From JAZKHE01 sp040385525 (lineage in GTDB: Bacteria > Bacteroidota > Bacteroidia > UBA4408): a stretch of DNA of 64,000 nucleotides. This document shows, piece by piece, positions 56,304 through 64,000 of the stretch; the first letter of the stretch is position 1, and every line of letters starts with the position of its first letter. Below the pieces are notes generated by a model, which had not been told where the DNA came from, ran no database searches, and saw only the letters and a list, made by a program, of their open reading frames with translations. The position numbers and the translations under genes are program-made. The stretch spans positions 1 through 64,000 of the forward strand of contig JAZKHE010000005.1 in NCBI GenBank assembly GCA_040385525.1, read 5' to 3'.

Positions 56304-57266
56304 ATGAAATATAAAAATTACAAGTATTTTTTACACTTCTGCCTGATTATCTTGCTGTTGGCTTCGACAAGTGCCTTTGCCCAACGCAAAAAAAAGTTTG
56401 AAGCAACTTTTGGATTAGGCGCGACCAATTTTTATGGAGAATTGGGCGGAGCTAATCAAATAGGTAGAGATTATTTTTACGATTACGATTTAAAAGCTAA
56501 CAGACCAGTAATAAACCTAGGCTTAAGATACCAAACCTGTGAGTTTGCAGCTGTTAAAACTAATTTGTTTTATGGACTTTTAAAAGGTTCTGACCAATAT
56601 ACAAAAGAGCAATACCGCAACAACAGAAACTTAAGTTTTCGCTCTCCAGTTTTTGAGTTTTCTTCTCAAGTTGAAATTTCATTTTTAAAAGATAAAGGCA
56701 AAAACTTTTTTAAAGTGCCTTGGGTGTACGGCAAAAAAGTTGTTAAAGTTAAAAAAGGAAAACGAAATGGTGTTTGGGATTATTACCCTTATGGATTTGT
56801 AGGTATAGGTGTTTTTTATTTTAATCCAAAGGCGCAATACAATGGTAAATGGACAGCTTTGCAGCCGCTGGGGACCGAAGGACAAGGTTTAAACGGAACT
56901 GAAAAATATAAAAAAATTGGACTATCAATACCTTATGGTGTTGGTTTAAAATATAAGGTTGATAATTTAATTACTGTTTCTTTAGACGTTGGCGTTAGAA
57001 AAACATTTACTGATTACATTGATGATGTTAGTGGCGATTATTATGATAAAGCGGAACTAAACAGAACTTACGGACCTGTTTCGGCGGCTTTGTCAGACCC
57101 ATCGCTTGGCGACCATCCTAATTGGACAGTTACTGGCGAACAACGTGGCGATCCAACCGATAAAGATTCTTATTTATTTGCAGTAGTTTCAGTTAATTAT
57201 CGTTTCCAAAACTTTAAGCAATTATACCAAGATTTGTTTAAGAAAAAGCTTAGACCTAAGTTTTAA
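56304..57266 (+). CDS. PorG-like (DUF6089) outer-membrane protein, copy 1
   Basis: The 320-residue product has a signal peptide ending SAFAQR. Beta-barrel features follow: FEATFGLGATNFYGELGG, PVINLGLRYQ, YPYGFVGIGVFYFNPKAQY, LSIPYGVGLKYKV, LDVGVRKTFTDYIDDVSG, GDPTDKDSYLFAVVSVNYRF. The GxTNFYGEL start and R-T-F-T-D-Y-I-D-D-V-S motif are typical of DUF6089/PorG-like proteins. PorG is an outer-membrane component of the T9SS in Porphyromonas. The order porG-like, uppS, bamA, ompH, ompH, murI is a recurring Bacteroidota arrangement. Confidence 0.85.
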   Translation: MKYKNYKYFLHFCLIILLLASTSAFAQRKKKFEATFGLGATNFYGELGGANQIGRDYFYDYDLKANRPVINLGLRYQTCEFAAVKTNLFYGLLKGSDQYTKEQYRNNRNLSFRSPVFEFSSQVEISFLKDKGKNFFKVPWVYGKKVVKVKKGKRNGVWDYYPYGFVGIGVFYFNPKAQYNGKWTALQPLGTEGQGLNGTEKYKKIGLSIPYGVGLKYKVDNLITVSLDVGVRKTFTDYIDDVSGDYYDKAELNRTYGPVSAALSDPSLGDHPNWTVTGEQRGDPTDKDSYLFAVVSVNYRFQNFKQLYQDLFKKKLRPKF

Positions 57267-57300
57267 ACAATAAATTTGCGCTCCATTACGTTTTAGGCAA

Positions 57301-58107
57301 ATGCTTGTTTACCAGAAAAAAGTTTATTTTTCGTTATTATTTTTACTTGGCACTGTTTTTTGCTACGCGCAAAAAAACGAAAAATTTGTACCTTATTCTG
57401 AGTTAGGTTTAACGTTGGGCACAACGTATTATAATGGTGAATTAAATCCTACTATTCAGTTTCCTGTAACTCTACTAAAACCAGCATTCGGATTGAGTTA
57501 TAGACGAAACACATCTAAAAGATATGCCTTAGCTTTAACGGCAATTTATGGTAATTTAAAAGCTGATGAAACCCATGCTAATCACGCTTTTTCAACAGTG
57601 CGTTCAGCTAGTTTTAAAACTATTTTGGTAGATCTTGCTGGCAAAGTAGAGTTCAACTTTTTTCAGTATGAAGTTGGTCACAAACGACATTTTTCTACAC
57701 CTTTTGTTTTTGTTGGAATTGCAGGTTATTACATCAATCCTAAAGTTTCGGTAAGCGGAATTTCGAGTCCCGAATCGTTTAGTGTTTCTCCCGTTCAATT
57801 GGCATTTCCATTAGGCATTGGTTACAAAGCATCAATTGCTCGCCGTTTATCGTTAACAGTAGAATGCGGTTGGCGAAAAACGTATACTGATTATATTGAT
57901 GGAATTAGTAAAGTTTATCCCGGTGCAGATACTTTAAACACTGCGTTTTCTATTGCAGGAAAACAAAGAGGAAATTCTAAAAATAATGATTGGTTCACCT
58001 TTGCGGGTGTTACAATTGCTTACACAATTTATGATAAAGGAAGTTTATGTCCTGCTTACGATAAAAAACGTCCAATTAAGAGATGGATTGAAGATAAGGT
58101 TTATTAA
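57301..58107 (+). CDS. PorG-like (DUF6089) outer-membrane protein, copy 2
   Basis: This 268-residue tandem paralogue of the previous gene begins 34 bp after it. The signal peptide ends FCYAQK. Shared barrel motifs are LGLTLGTTYYNGELN, PAFGLSYRRN, TPFVFVGIAGYYINPKV, LAFPLGIGYKA, ECGWRKTYTDYIDGISKVY and FTFAGVTIAYTIYDKG. It is closer in length to canonical PorG-like proteins than copy 1, which carries an extra Lys-rich insertion (KKVVKVKKGKRNG). uppS follows 22 bp downstream. Confidence 0.85.
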   Translation: MLVYQKKVYFSLLFLLGTVFCYAQKNEKFVPYSELGLTLGTTYYNGELNPTIQFPVTLLKPAFGLSYRRNTSKRYALALTAIYGNLKADETHANHAFSTVRSASFKTILVDLAGKVEFNFFQYEVGHKRHFSTPFVFVGIAGYYINPKVSVSGISSPESFSVSPVQLAFPLGIGYKASIARRLSLTVECGWRKTYTDYIDGISKVYPGADTLNTAFSIAGKQRGNSKNNDWFTFAGVTIAYTIYDKGSLCPAYDKKRPIKRWIEDKVY

Positions 58108-58117
58108 GACTTATTTA

Positions 58118-58125
58118 TAACTTTG
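58118..58125 (+). promoter_or_regulatory. TAACTTTG box before uppS
   Basis: TAACTTTG matches TAnnTTTG and ends four bases before the uppS ATG, the same spacing as at prfB and murI. No well-spaced upstream TTG was found (the nearest is 27 bp away), so it is tentative. Confidence 0.3.
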
Positions 58126-58129
58126 CGCT

Positions 58130-58888
58130 ATGAGTTTTAAAGAAAAAATTGATATTTTAAATTTACCAAAACACGTTGCCATAATAATGGATGGTAATGG
58201 AAGATGGGCTCAACAAAAATCGGAACAACGTATTTTTGGTCATCAACATGGTGTAGAGTCAGTAAGAGATTGTGTGGAAGCTTGCGCAGAAATTGGAGTA
58301 AAATACTTAACGCTTTATGCTTTTTCTACCGAAAATTGGAATCGCCCAAAAGAAGAAGTAGATGCTTTAATGGAATTATTAGTTTCTACAATTGCATCAG
58401 AAACACCAACTTTAAATAAAAACAATATTCGTTTATTAGCTATTGGCGATTTAAAATCGTTGCCAGGCAAATGCTACACACAGTTGCAACAAGCTATGCA
58501 CGAAACTGCAAACAATACAAGAACAACTTTGGTGTTAGCATTAAGCTACAGCTCGCGTTGGGAAATAGTTAATGCGGTTAAGCAAATTGCTTTTGAAGTT
58601 GAGTCAGGAAGATTATCATCTGACGAAATAAATGATAAAATTTTTGAACAACATTTAAATACAGCAGAGTTGGGCATTCCCGACCCAGAGCTATTAATAA
58701 GAACAAGTGGCGAGCGAAGAGTAAGTAATTATTTGTTGTGGCAAATTGCCTATGCAGAAATGTATTTTACAGATGTTTTGTGGCCCGATTTTAGAAAAGA
58801 AAATCTTTTTGAAGCTATTTACGATTTTCAAAATCGTGAACGAAGATTTGGTTTAACAAGCGAACAAATTAACACACAAAAACAATAG
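58130..58888 (+). CDS. uppS: Isoprenyl transferase (undecaprenyl diphosphate synthase)
   Basis: The 252-residue cis-prenyltransferase adds isopentenyl units to farnesyl diphosphate to make the undecaprenyl carrier for peptidoglycan and O-antigen. The catalytic Asp is in HVAIIMDGNGRWA near residue 20. Other motifs are GHQHGVESVRDCVEAC, LTLYAFSTENWNRP and PDPELLIRTSGERRVSNYLLWQIAYAE, with the terminal RERRFG. All are canonical. It sits between the PorG-like genes and bamA (12-bp gap to bamA), in a typical envelope cluster. Confidence 0.96.
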   Translation: MSFKEKIDILNLPKHVAIIMDGNGRWAQQKSEQRIFGHQHGVESVRDCVEACAEIGVKYLTLYAFSTENWNRPKEEVDALMELLVSTIASETPTLNKNNIRLLAIGDLKSLPGKCYTQLQQAMHETANNTRTTLVLALSYSSRWEIVNAVKQIAFEVESGRLSSDEINDKIFEQHLNTAELGIPDPELLIRTSGERRVSNYLLWQIAYAEMYFTDVLWPDFRKENLFEAIYDFQNRERRFGLTSEQINTQKQ

Positions 58889-58900
58889 TATAACTATTTT

Positions 58901-61432
58901 ATGAAAATAAATTGCCTTAAAATAAGTTTTATACTATGCTTTGTTATTTTTCAAATCACTTTATTTTCGGGTAGTGTTTTTGCGCAAGTAACCATTGGTG
59001 GCGATGAGCAAACAATTGATTACGCAAACCCAGTAGAATATGAAATAGGTGGAATTGTTGTTGAAGGAACAAACGTTCTTGATAAAAATGTTTTAATCTT
59101 GACTTCTGGTTTAACTGTTGGTGAAAAAATTCCTGTTCCGGGCGAAAAAATAAATAAGGCAATAGAAAATTTATGGGATTTAAATTTATTTTCTAATATT
59201 GATATTGTTGCAACAAAAATTCAAGGGAAAACAATTTTTTTAAAAATAAAAATTCAGGAGCGACCTCGTTTATCAAGGTTTTCGTTTACAGGTGTAAAAA
59301 AATCAGAAGCAGATGATTTGCGCGAAAAGATAAATTTAACCAAAGGAAAAATTGTAACCGAAAATTTAATTGTTGCTACAAAAAATAAATGTCAGGAGTT
59401 TTTTGTTGATAAAGGATATTTAAATTGCAAAGTAGATATAGACGAACAGTTAGATTCGTTAAAATCAAACAGCGTAACACTTGTTATTAAAGTAAAAAAG
59501 AACAAAAGAATAAAAATAAACGAAATCCAATTCGAAGGGAACACCGCATTATCAAACGGAAAAATGAAACGTTTGATGAAAGAAACCAAAGAAAAGCATT
59601 GGTATAATGTTTTTAAATCTTCTAAATTTATTGAAGAAAATTTTACAGACGACAAACTTAAAATAATTGACAAATACAACTCTAAAGGTTTTAGAGATGC
59701 TAAAATTGTAATGGATACTGTTTATCGTTTTAACGAAGAATTAGTAAACATTAAAATCAAAATTGACGAAGGGAGAAAATTCTATTTTAGAAATATAACG
59801 TGGGTAGGAAATGCCAAACATTCAACAGAAGAATTAAACCGAATTTTAGGAATTAAAAAAGGGGATGTTTTTAATCAAGCTTTGTTAGACCAACGTTTGT
59901 TTATGAGTCAAGATAGTCGTGATGTAACTTCGCTTTACATGGACGACGGTTATTTGTTTTTTCAGGTAACACCAGTTGAAGTGTTTGTAGAAAACGATTC
60001 TATCGATTACGAAATGCGCATCTACGAGGGCAAGCAAGCCATCATTAACAAAGTAATTGTAATGGGTAATACCAAAACAAACGACAAAGTTATTATGCGC
60101 GAAATTAGAACCAAGCCAGGGCAATTGTTTAGTCGTGCAGATATTATTCGTTCGCAACGAGACCTTTCTCAACTACGGTATTTTAATGCAGAAAAAATGG
60201 GTGTAAATCCAAAACCAAACCCAGTAGACGGAACGGTAGACATTGAATACACCGTAGAAGAACAACCTTCCGATCAAATTGAACTATCGGGTGGTTGGGG
60301 CGCAAACAGAATTGTTGGCACATTAGGTGTATCGTTTAATAATTTTTCTACAAAAAACTTTTTTAAGAAAAATGCTTGGAAACCTTTACCAGCGGGCGAT
60401 GGACAAACTATGAGTATTCGTGCTCAATCAAACGGATTATTTTTTCAATCGTATAATGCAACATTTATTGAACCTTGGTTAGGCGGAAAAAAACCAAATT
60501 CGCTTAGCGTAACAGTTTATCACACAGTTCAATCTAACGGTGTAAAAAAGAGCACTGGTACTCGCCAGTCCTTAACAACAACAGGTGTTGCGTTAGGTTT
60601 AGGCAAACGTTTAAAAGTGCCCGATGATTATTTTCAATTGTACCAAGAGTTAAATTATCAGCATTTTGTACTAAACAAATTTTCAGGATTTATAAATGAT
60701 TTTACTGATGGTATTTCTGATGTGTATAGCTACAAAGTAAACTTAACACGTAGTTCAATAGATGCGCCAATTTACCCAAGAAAAGGTTCTCAAATTAGCG
60801 CAACATTACAGCTTACACCACCTTATTCATACTTTCGTAAAGATAGTTTAGGAAACGATGTAGATTATGGTGCATGGACAAACCAAGAAAAATACAAATT
60901 AGTAGAATACCACAAATGGAAATTTTCTAGCTCTTGGTTTACTGAGCTTACAAAAAACTTAGTGTTAAACACTAAAGTAGGTTTTGGTATTTTGGGTGGT
61001 TACAACAAACAATTAGGGATTTCGCCTTTTGAGCGTTTCCGTTTGGGAGGTAGTGGTTTAACAGGTTTTAATTTAACAGGAACCGAAATTATTGCATTAA
61101 GAGGTTATGATGATGGCTCGCTATCTGCCTTTGGTGGTGCAACAACAATTGCAAAATATACAGCAGAGTTACGTTACCCAGTTTCATTAAATCCGCAAGC
61201 AACTATTTATGGTTTAGCTTTTGCAGAGGCAGGAAACTCTTGGAGTTCATTAAAATATTTTAATCCTTATGATGTAAAACGTTCTGCGGGTGTTGGTGTG
61301 CGTATATTTTTACCTATGTTTGGCTTGCTAGGATTGGATTATGGTTGGAGATTTGATGAAGTAGAAAACTATCCAAATATGAAAAAATCGCAGTTCCATT
61401 TTACAATTGGTATGAATATTGGTGATTTATAA
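58901..61432 (+). CDS. bamA: Outer-membrane protein assembly factor BamA
   Basis: The 843-residue product has a signal peptide ending VFAQ. A POTRA array at ~45-430 (EIGGIVVEGTNVLDKNVL, INEIQFEGNTALSNGKM, FRNITWVGNAKHSTEEL, INKVIVMGNTKTNDKVI) is followed by an Omp85 barrel at ~450-843 with the conserved FERFRLGGSGLTGF and RGYDDG lid-loop motif and a C-terminal strand ending HFTIGMNIGDL. BamA folds beta-barrel proteins into the outer membrane; the PorG-like and PorP/SprF products encoded here would be among its clients. Two OmpH/Skp genes follow, as is usual. Confidence 0.96.
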   Translation: MKINCLKISFILCFVIFQITLFSGSVFAQVTIGGDEQTIDYANPVEYEIGGIVVEGTNVLDKNVLILTSGLTVGEKIPVPGEKINKAIENLWDLNLFSNIDIVATKIQGKTIFLKIKIQERPRLSRFSFTGVKKSEADDLREKINLTKGKIVTENLIVATKNKCQEFFVDKGYLNCKVDIDEQLDSLKSNSVTLVIKVKKNKRIKINEIQFEGNTALSNGKMKRLMKETKEKHWYNVFKSSKFIEENFTDDKLKIIDKYNSKGFRDAKIVMDTVYRFNEELVNIKIKIDEGRKFYFRNITWVGNAKHSTEELNRILGIKKGDVFNQALLDQRLFMSQDSRDVTSLYMDDGYLFFQVTPVEVFVENDSIDYEMRIYEGKQAIINKVIVMGNTKTNDKVIMREIRTKPGQLFSRADIIRSQRDLSQLRYFNAEKMGVNPKPNPVDGTVDIEYTVEEQPSDQIELSGGWGANRIVGTLGVSFNNFSTKNFFKKNAWKPLPAGDGQTMSIRAQSNGLFFQSYNATFIEPWLGGKKPNSLSVTVYHTVQSNGVKKSTGTRQSLTTTGVALGLGKRLKVPDDYFQLYQELNYQHFVLNKFSGFINDFTDGISDVYSYKVNLTRSSIDAPIYPRKGSQISATLQLTPPYSYFRKDSLGNDVDYGAWTNQEKYKLVEYHKWKFSSSWFTELTKNLVLNTKVGFGILGGYNKQLGISPFERFRLGGSGLTGFNLTGTEIIALRGYDDGSLSAFGGATTIAKYTAELRYPVSLNPQATIYGLAFAEAGNSWSSLKYFNPYDVKRSAGVGVRIFLPMFGLLGLDYGWRFDEVENYPNMKKSQFHFTIGMNIGDL

Positions 61433-61469
61433 ATAATTCGTATTTTAGTAACCTTAAAATTTATATTTT

Positions 61470-62012
61470 ATGAAAAAGTTATTTTTAGTTGCAATAGTTT
61501 CTTTAGGTATTTCTAGTTTTGCTTTTGCGCAAAAATATGCCTTTGTTGATACAGATTATATTTTAAAAAATATTCCTGAATATAATACTGCATTAACTAC
61601 AGTAGATAATCAATCGGTTGAATGGCAAAAAGAAATTGAAGTTAAGTACGAAGAAATTGATAAAATGTATCGTGCGTTTCAAGCAGAGCAAATTTTGCTT
61701 ACCGAAGAAATGAAACGTAAACGCGAAAACGAAATTATTAATAAAGAAAAAGAAGTAAAAGATTTGCAAAAACAACGTTTTGGAGTTGATGGCGATTTGT
61801 TTAAAAAGCGTCAAGAGCTAATAAAACCAGTGCAAGAAAAAGTGTACAACACCATTAAAATAATTGCAGAAAAACAACAATATCAAGTAATTTTTGATAA
61901 ATCGAGCGATTTAAGTATCTTGTACGCAAATCCAAAGCTTGATAAAAGCGATGCGGTTTTAGTAGAAATGGGATACAAAGTTGCTCCCGCTTCAGGAACA
62001 AAAAAGAAATAA
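61470..62012 (+). CDS. OmpH/Skp-family periplasmic chaperone, copy 1
   Basis: The product has 180 residues with a signal peptide ending FAFAQK, then YAFVDTDYILKNIPEY, the OmpH/Skp start. A long charged helical coiled-coil arm (~45-120, WQKEIEVKYEEIDKM ... EEMKRKRENEII) follows and the chain returns to a small beta core (YQVIFDKSSDLSILYANP). Skp trimers hold unfolded outer-membrane proteins before BamA. It is 37 bp after bamA and 35 bp before the second copy; the basic tail is KKK. Confidence 0.92.
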   Translation: MKKLFLVAIVSLGISSFAFAQKYAFVDTDYILKNIPEYNTALTTVDNQSVEWQKEIEVKYEEIDKMYRAFQAEQILLTEEMKRKRENEIINKEKEVKDLQKQRFGVDGDLFKKRQELIKPVQEKVYNTIKIIAEKQQYQVIFDKSSDLSILYANPKLDKSDAVLVEMGYKVAPASGTKKK

Positions 62013-62047
62013 TAACCAAACAATTAAATTTAAAATAAAACAAAAAA

Positions 62048-62605
62048 ATGAAAAAGATTTTAACCATAGTAGCTGTAGCAGTTTTTGCTTTATCAGGTAA
62101 TGTGTTTGCACAAAAAACAGGACACGTTAACTTAAACGATTTGTTATTGTTAATGCCTGAGCGTAAAAAAGCGGAAGAAGAAATTCAAACTTACGCTAAA
62201 GAATTGGATACAAAATTACGTTCAATGTCATCAGAATACGAAGCTAAAATACAAGAGTACCAAGCTAAAGAAGCTTTAATGACTGATCCTATTAAACAAG
62301 ACAAGCAAAAAGAAATTGCAAGTTTAGAAGATAGAATTAAAGATTTTCAAACTACAGCTCAAGAGTCGTTACAAAAAAAACAAAACGATTTATTAGAGCC
62401 AATGGTAGCAAAAGCTAAAAAAGCAATTGAAGATGTTGCTAAAGAAGCAGGTTACCGCAATGTAATTGATAGCAGCATGGGTGTTATGTTATACAGTAAT
62501 CCTGATGATGATTTAATGCCATTGGTTAAGAAAAAATTAAACTTAACAACGCCAACTCCAGCAGCAGGAACAGCTCCAGGAGCTGTTAAGCCAGCAGGAA
62601 AATAA
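62048..62605 (+). CDS. OmpH/Skp-family periplasmic chaperone, copy 2
   Basis: The product has 185 residues with a signal peptide ending NVFAQK, then TGHVNLNDLLLLMPERKKAEEE. A coiled-coil arm (~40-125) and a C-terminal core (YRNVIDSSMGVMLYSNPDDDL) complete the OmpH pattern, with a Pro/Ala-rich tail (TPTPAAGTAPGAVKPAGK). The pairing of two non-identical OmpH genes after bamA is common in Bacteroidota. The terminator that follows probably marks the end of the uppS-bamA-ompH unit. Confidence 0.92.
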   Translation: MKKILTIVAVAVFALSGNVFAQKTGHVNLNDLLLLMPERKKAEEEIQTYAKELDTKLRSMSSEYEAKIQEYQAKEALMTDPIKQDKQKEIASLEDRIKDFQTTAQESLQKKQNDLLEPMVAKAKKAIEDVAKEAGYRNVIDSSMGVMLYSNPDDDLMPLVKKKLNLTTPTPAAGTAPGAVKPAGK

Positions 62606-62628
62606 TTTTAAAAATTAAAATTAAATAT

Positions 62629-62661
62629 AGCCCTTTCGATTTTCGGAAGGGCTTTTTTTTA
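62629..62661 (+). terminator. Intrinsic terminator between ompH copy 2 and murI
   Basis: AGCCCTTTCG (62629-62638) pairs with CGGAAGGGCT (62644-62653) around a 5-nt loop, a 10-bp stem with one G-U wobble, followed by a run of T. Confidence 0.9.
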
Positions 62662-62667
62662 TATTTG
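62660..62667 (+). promoter_or_regulatory. TATATTTG box before murI
   Basis: TATATTTG matches TAnnTTTG and ends four bases before the murI ATG, immediately after the terminator T-run, so murI probably has its own promoter. The upstream element overlaps the terminator stem and is not clear. Confidence 0.4.
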
Positions 62668-62671
62668 TAGT

Positions 62672-63505
62672 ATGGCTGAAAATAAAAATAGAGACGCAAA
62701 AAATCCCATTGGAATTTTTGATTCTGGTATTGGAGGATTAACAGTTGCTGCAGCCATACAAAAGCAGTTGCCTAACGAAACCTTAATTTATTTTGGCGAT
62801 ACTGCGCACATGCCTTATGGCGACAAATCACAAGAGCTAATACGTTCGTACGCTAGTTCAATAACAAACTTTTTTTTGAAAGAAAAAAATTGCAAAGCAG
62901 TTGTAATTGCTTGCAACACAGCTTCGGCAGCAGCTTACGAAACTTTGCGCGATTTGTATAAAGGCATAATTCCTGTTATAAATGTTATCGACCCAATGGT
63001 AGAAGCCGTTATAAACGATGATAATATTACAAAAGTTGGTGTAATTGCCACCAAAGCAACTATAAATTCTGGAGTGTATGCCGAAAAATTTTCGCGCAGA
63101 AAACCAGAGCTAAAATATGCCGAGTTAGCTACGCCACTTTTAGCGCCCATGATTGAAGAAGGTTTTTATAACAGTAATATTAGCGATGCCGTTTTAGAAA
63201 ATTATTTGTCGCAAAACGAATTGCAAGGTATTGATGCTTTGGTTTTGGCGTGTACGCATTATCCGTTAATTAAAGCAGAAATTAATAATTTTTATAACGG
63301 AAAAGTAAAAATATTTGATTCAGCAGAAGTTGTTGCAAACAAATTAAAATGGGTGCTAGAAAAAGAAAATTTAATGAACGATAAAAAAGAAATTCCTAAT
63401 TCTTTTTTTGTTTCAGATTACACCAAATCGTTTGAAGAAAGCACAAAAATATTTTTTAAAGGAAAAGTACATTTAGAACACATGCCCATTTGGGATAATG
63501 AATAA
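62672..63505 (+). CDS. murI: Glutamate racemase
   Basis: The 277-residue enzyme interconverts L- and D-glutamate to supply D-Glu for peptidoglycan. The N-terminal GIFDSGIGGLTVAAAI carries the substrate-binding Asp-Ser. VVIACNTASAAAYE holds the first catalytic Cys and LVLACTHYPLI the second Cys with its His, while YFGDTAHMPYGDKS is the conserved loop. Length is typical. It is separated from the ompH genes by a terminator and is followed by an inverted-repeat element. Confidence 0.96.
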   Translation: MAENKNRDAKNPIGIFDSGIGGLTVAAAIQKQLPNETLIYFGDTAHMPYGDKSQELIRSYASSITNFFLKEKNCKAVVIACNTASAAAYETLRDLYKGIIPVINVIDPMVEAVINDDNITKVGVIATKATINSGVYAEKFSRRKPELKYAELATPLLAPMIEEGFYNSNISDAVLENYLSQNELQGIDALVLACTHYPLIKAEINNFYNGKVKIFDSAEVVANKLKWVLEKENLMNDKKEIPNSFFVSDYTKSFEESTKIFFKGKVHLEHMPIWDNE

Positions 63506-63516
63506 AAAAATAATTT

Positions 63517-63654
63517 ACCACATAGAGACATAGAAGTATAGAGTTTATGAATAAAGCAGTTTAAAGGTTTTGCATAGTTAAATTGAAACAAAGTTTCAAT
63601 TCTATGTTTTTCTTTATAACTAACAATCATTTCTTGCTATGTGCCTATGTGGTG
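63517..63654. repeat. MITE-like nested inverted-repeat element
   Basis: The outer arms ACCACATAGAGACATAG (63517-63533) and CTATGTGCCTATGTGGT (63638-63654) are inverted repeats matching at 15 of 17 positions. Inside, ATTGAAAC-AAA-GTTTCAAT (63582-63600) is a perfect hairpin flanked by CATAG/CTATG. The element has no coding content. One arm recurs at 21938-21955. Confidence 0.75.
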
Positions 63655-63669
63655 TAAAAAAATAATATT

Positions 63670-64000
63670 ATGAAAAAATTATTACTATTTTGTTTTGTAC
63701 TTTGTTACAATTTCTCTTTTTCGCAAACCATTAAAGAAGCTAAACAAGCTTTAGCCGAAGAAAAAGACGAGCGTATTTCTATTTACAAATACGATTATAA
63801 ACTAACAGATATTGATGGCAAAACAGTAGACTTAAAAAAGTTTAAAGGACAAAAACTGATGCTTGTAAACACTGCCTCAAAAGATGGCGGAACAACACAG
63901 TTGGGTGCAATGCAGCAGCTTCATAAAAAGTATGGTAAAACGTTAAAAATTATCGCTTTTCCGTGCAACGATTTTGGTAAAGAACCAGCTGAAAACAAAG
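63670..64000 (+). CDS. Glutathione-peroxidase-like protein lacking the usual catalytic Cys (3' end missing)
   Basis: ATG 63670 gives a signal peptide (MKKLLLFCFVLCYNFSFSQ) and about 110 residues before the window ends. The fold signature is GPx-like: YKLTDIDGKTVDLKKFKGQ, LMLVNTASKDGGTTQLGAM, LHKKYGKTLKIIAFPCNDFG. In glutathione peroxidases the peroxidatic Cys or Sec sits in VNxASxCG; here the codon is GAT (Asp), giving SKDG. The FPCN cysteine is retained. It may be a non-peroxidase paralogue or use the other Cys; the missing 3' end limits the call. Confidence 0.82.
   Translation, partial: MKKLLLFCFVLCYNFSFSQTIKEAKQALAEEKDERISIYKYDYKLTDIDGKTVDLKKFKGQKLMLVNTASKDGGTTQLGAMQQLHKKYGKTLKIIAFPCNDFGKEPAENK

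Overview
The window looks like chromosomal DNA from a low-GC member of the phylum Bacteroidota, in or near the gliding/type IX secretion lineages (Flavobacteriia, Sphingobacteriia and relatives). The evidence is two PorP/SprF-type genes, both classes of T9SS C-terminal sorting domain, SprB-type repeats, PorG-like (DUF6089) proteins next to uppS-bamA-ompH-ompH-murI, near-absence of Shine-Dalgarno sites, and TAnnTTTG promoter-like boxes. No rRNA, tRNA, IS transposase or CRISPR array is visible.

Region A (1-21912, all +) is a surface-protein locus. It holds the 3' part of a very large collagen-like/YadA-head-like protein, an NHL beta-propeller with a type A T9SS tail, three paralogous secreted tail-fibre-like proteins sharing the same N-terminal and C-terminal modules, a small SprB-repeat protein with a type B T9SS tail, a PorP/SprF protein, and a PorE-like TPR/PD40 protein that ends in two SPOR-like domains. 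A clean intrinsic terminator closes it.

Region B (22045-35412) is mixed. It contains an alpha-2-macroglobulin with an intact thioester motif and a cupin protein. A SpoIIE phosphatase is paired with a SpoIIAA/STAS-like protein. A TIGR01777 epimerase is followed by fabF, a ParE-type toxin-antitoxin pair sitting between fabF and a second, diverged copy of the fabF 3' end, and a 7TM-DISM/SpoIIE sensor phosphatase. Its intergenic gaps are full of short dispersed repeats.

Region C (35516-42851) holds a minus-strand run: MMPL/RND transporter, rfbA, NAD-dependent sugar epimerase and polyprenyl synthetase. Next come prfB with an intact programmed +1 frameshift site, a small lipoprotein and an ArsC-like reductase.

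Region D (42835-56030, all -) is a second T9SS locus: a small secreted protein, a 3967-residue repeat adhesin with about 35 copies of an ~83-residue module and a type B T9SS tail, and its PorP/SprF partner. The repeats contain an exact 498-bp tandem array and other recently homogenised patches.

Region E (56304-64000, mostly +) is the cell-envelope cluster: two PorG-like proteins, uppS, bamA, two OmpH/Skp chaperones, a terminator, murI, a MITE-like inverted-repeat element and the 5' part of a glutathione-peroxidase-like gene lacking the usual catalytic cysteine. Together the window combines the outer-membrane assembly machinery with two sets of large surface proteins and their likely OM partners.
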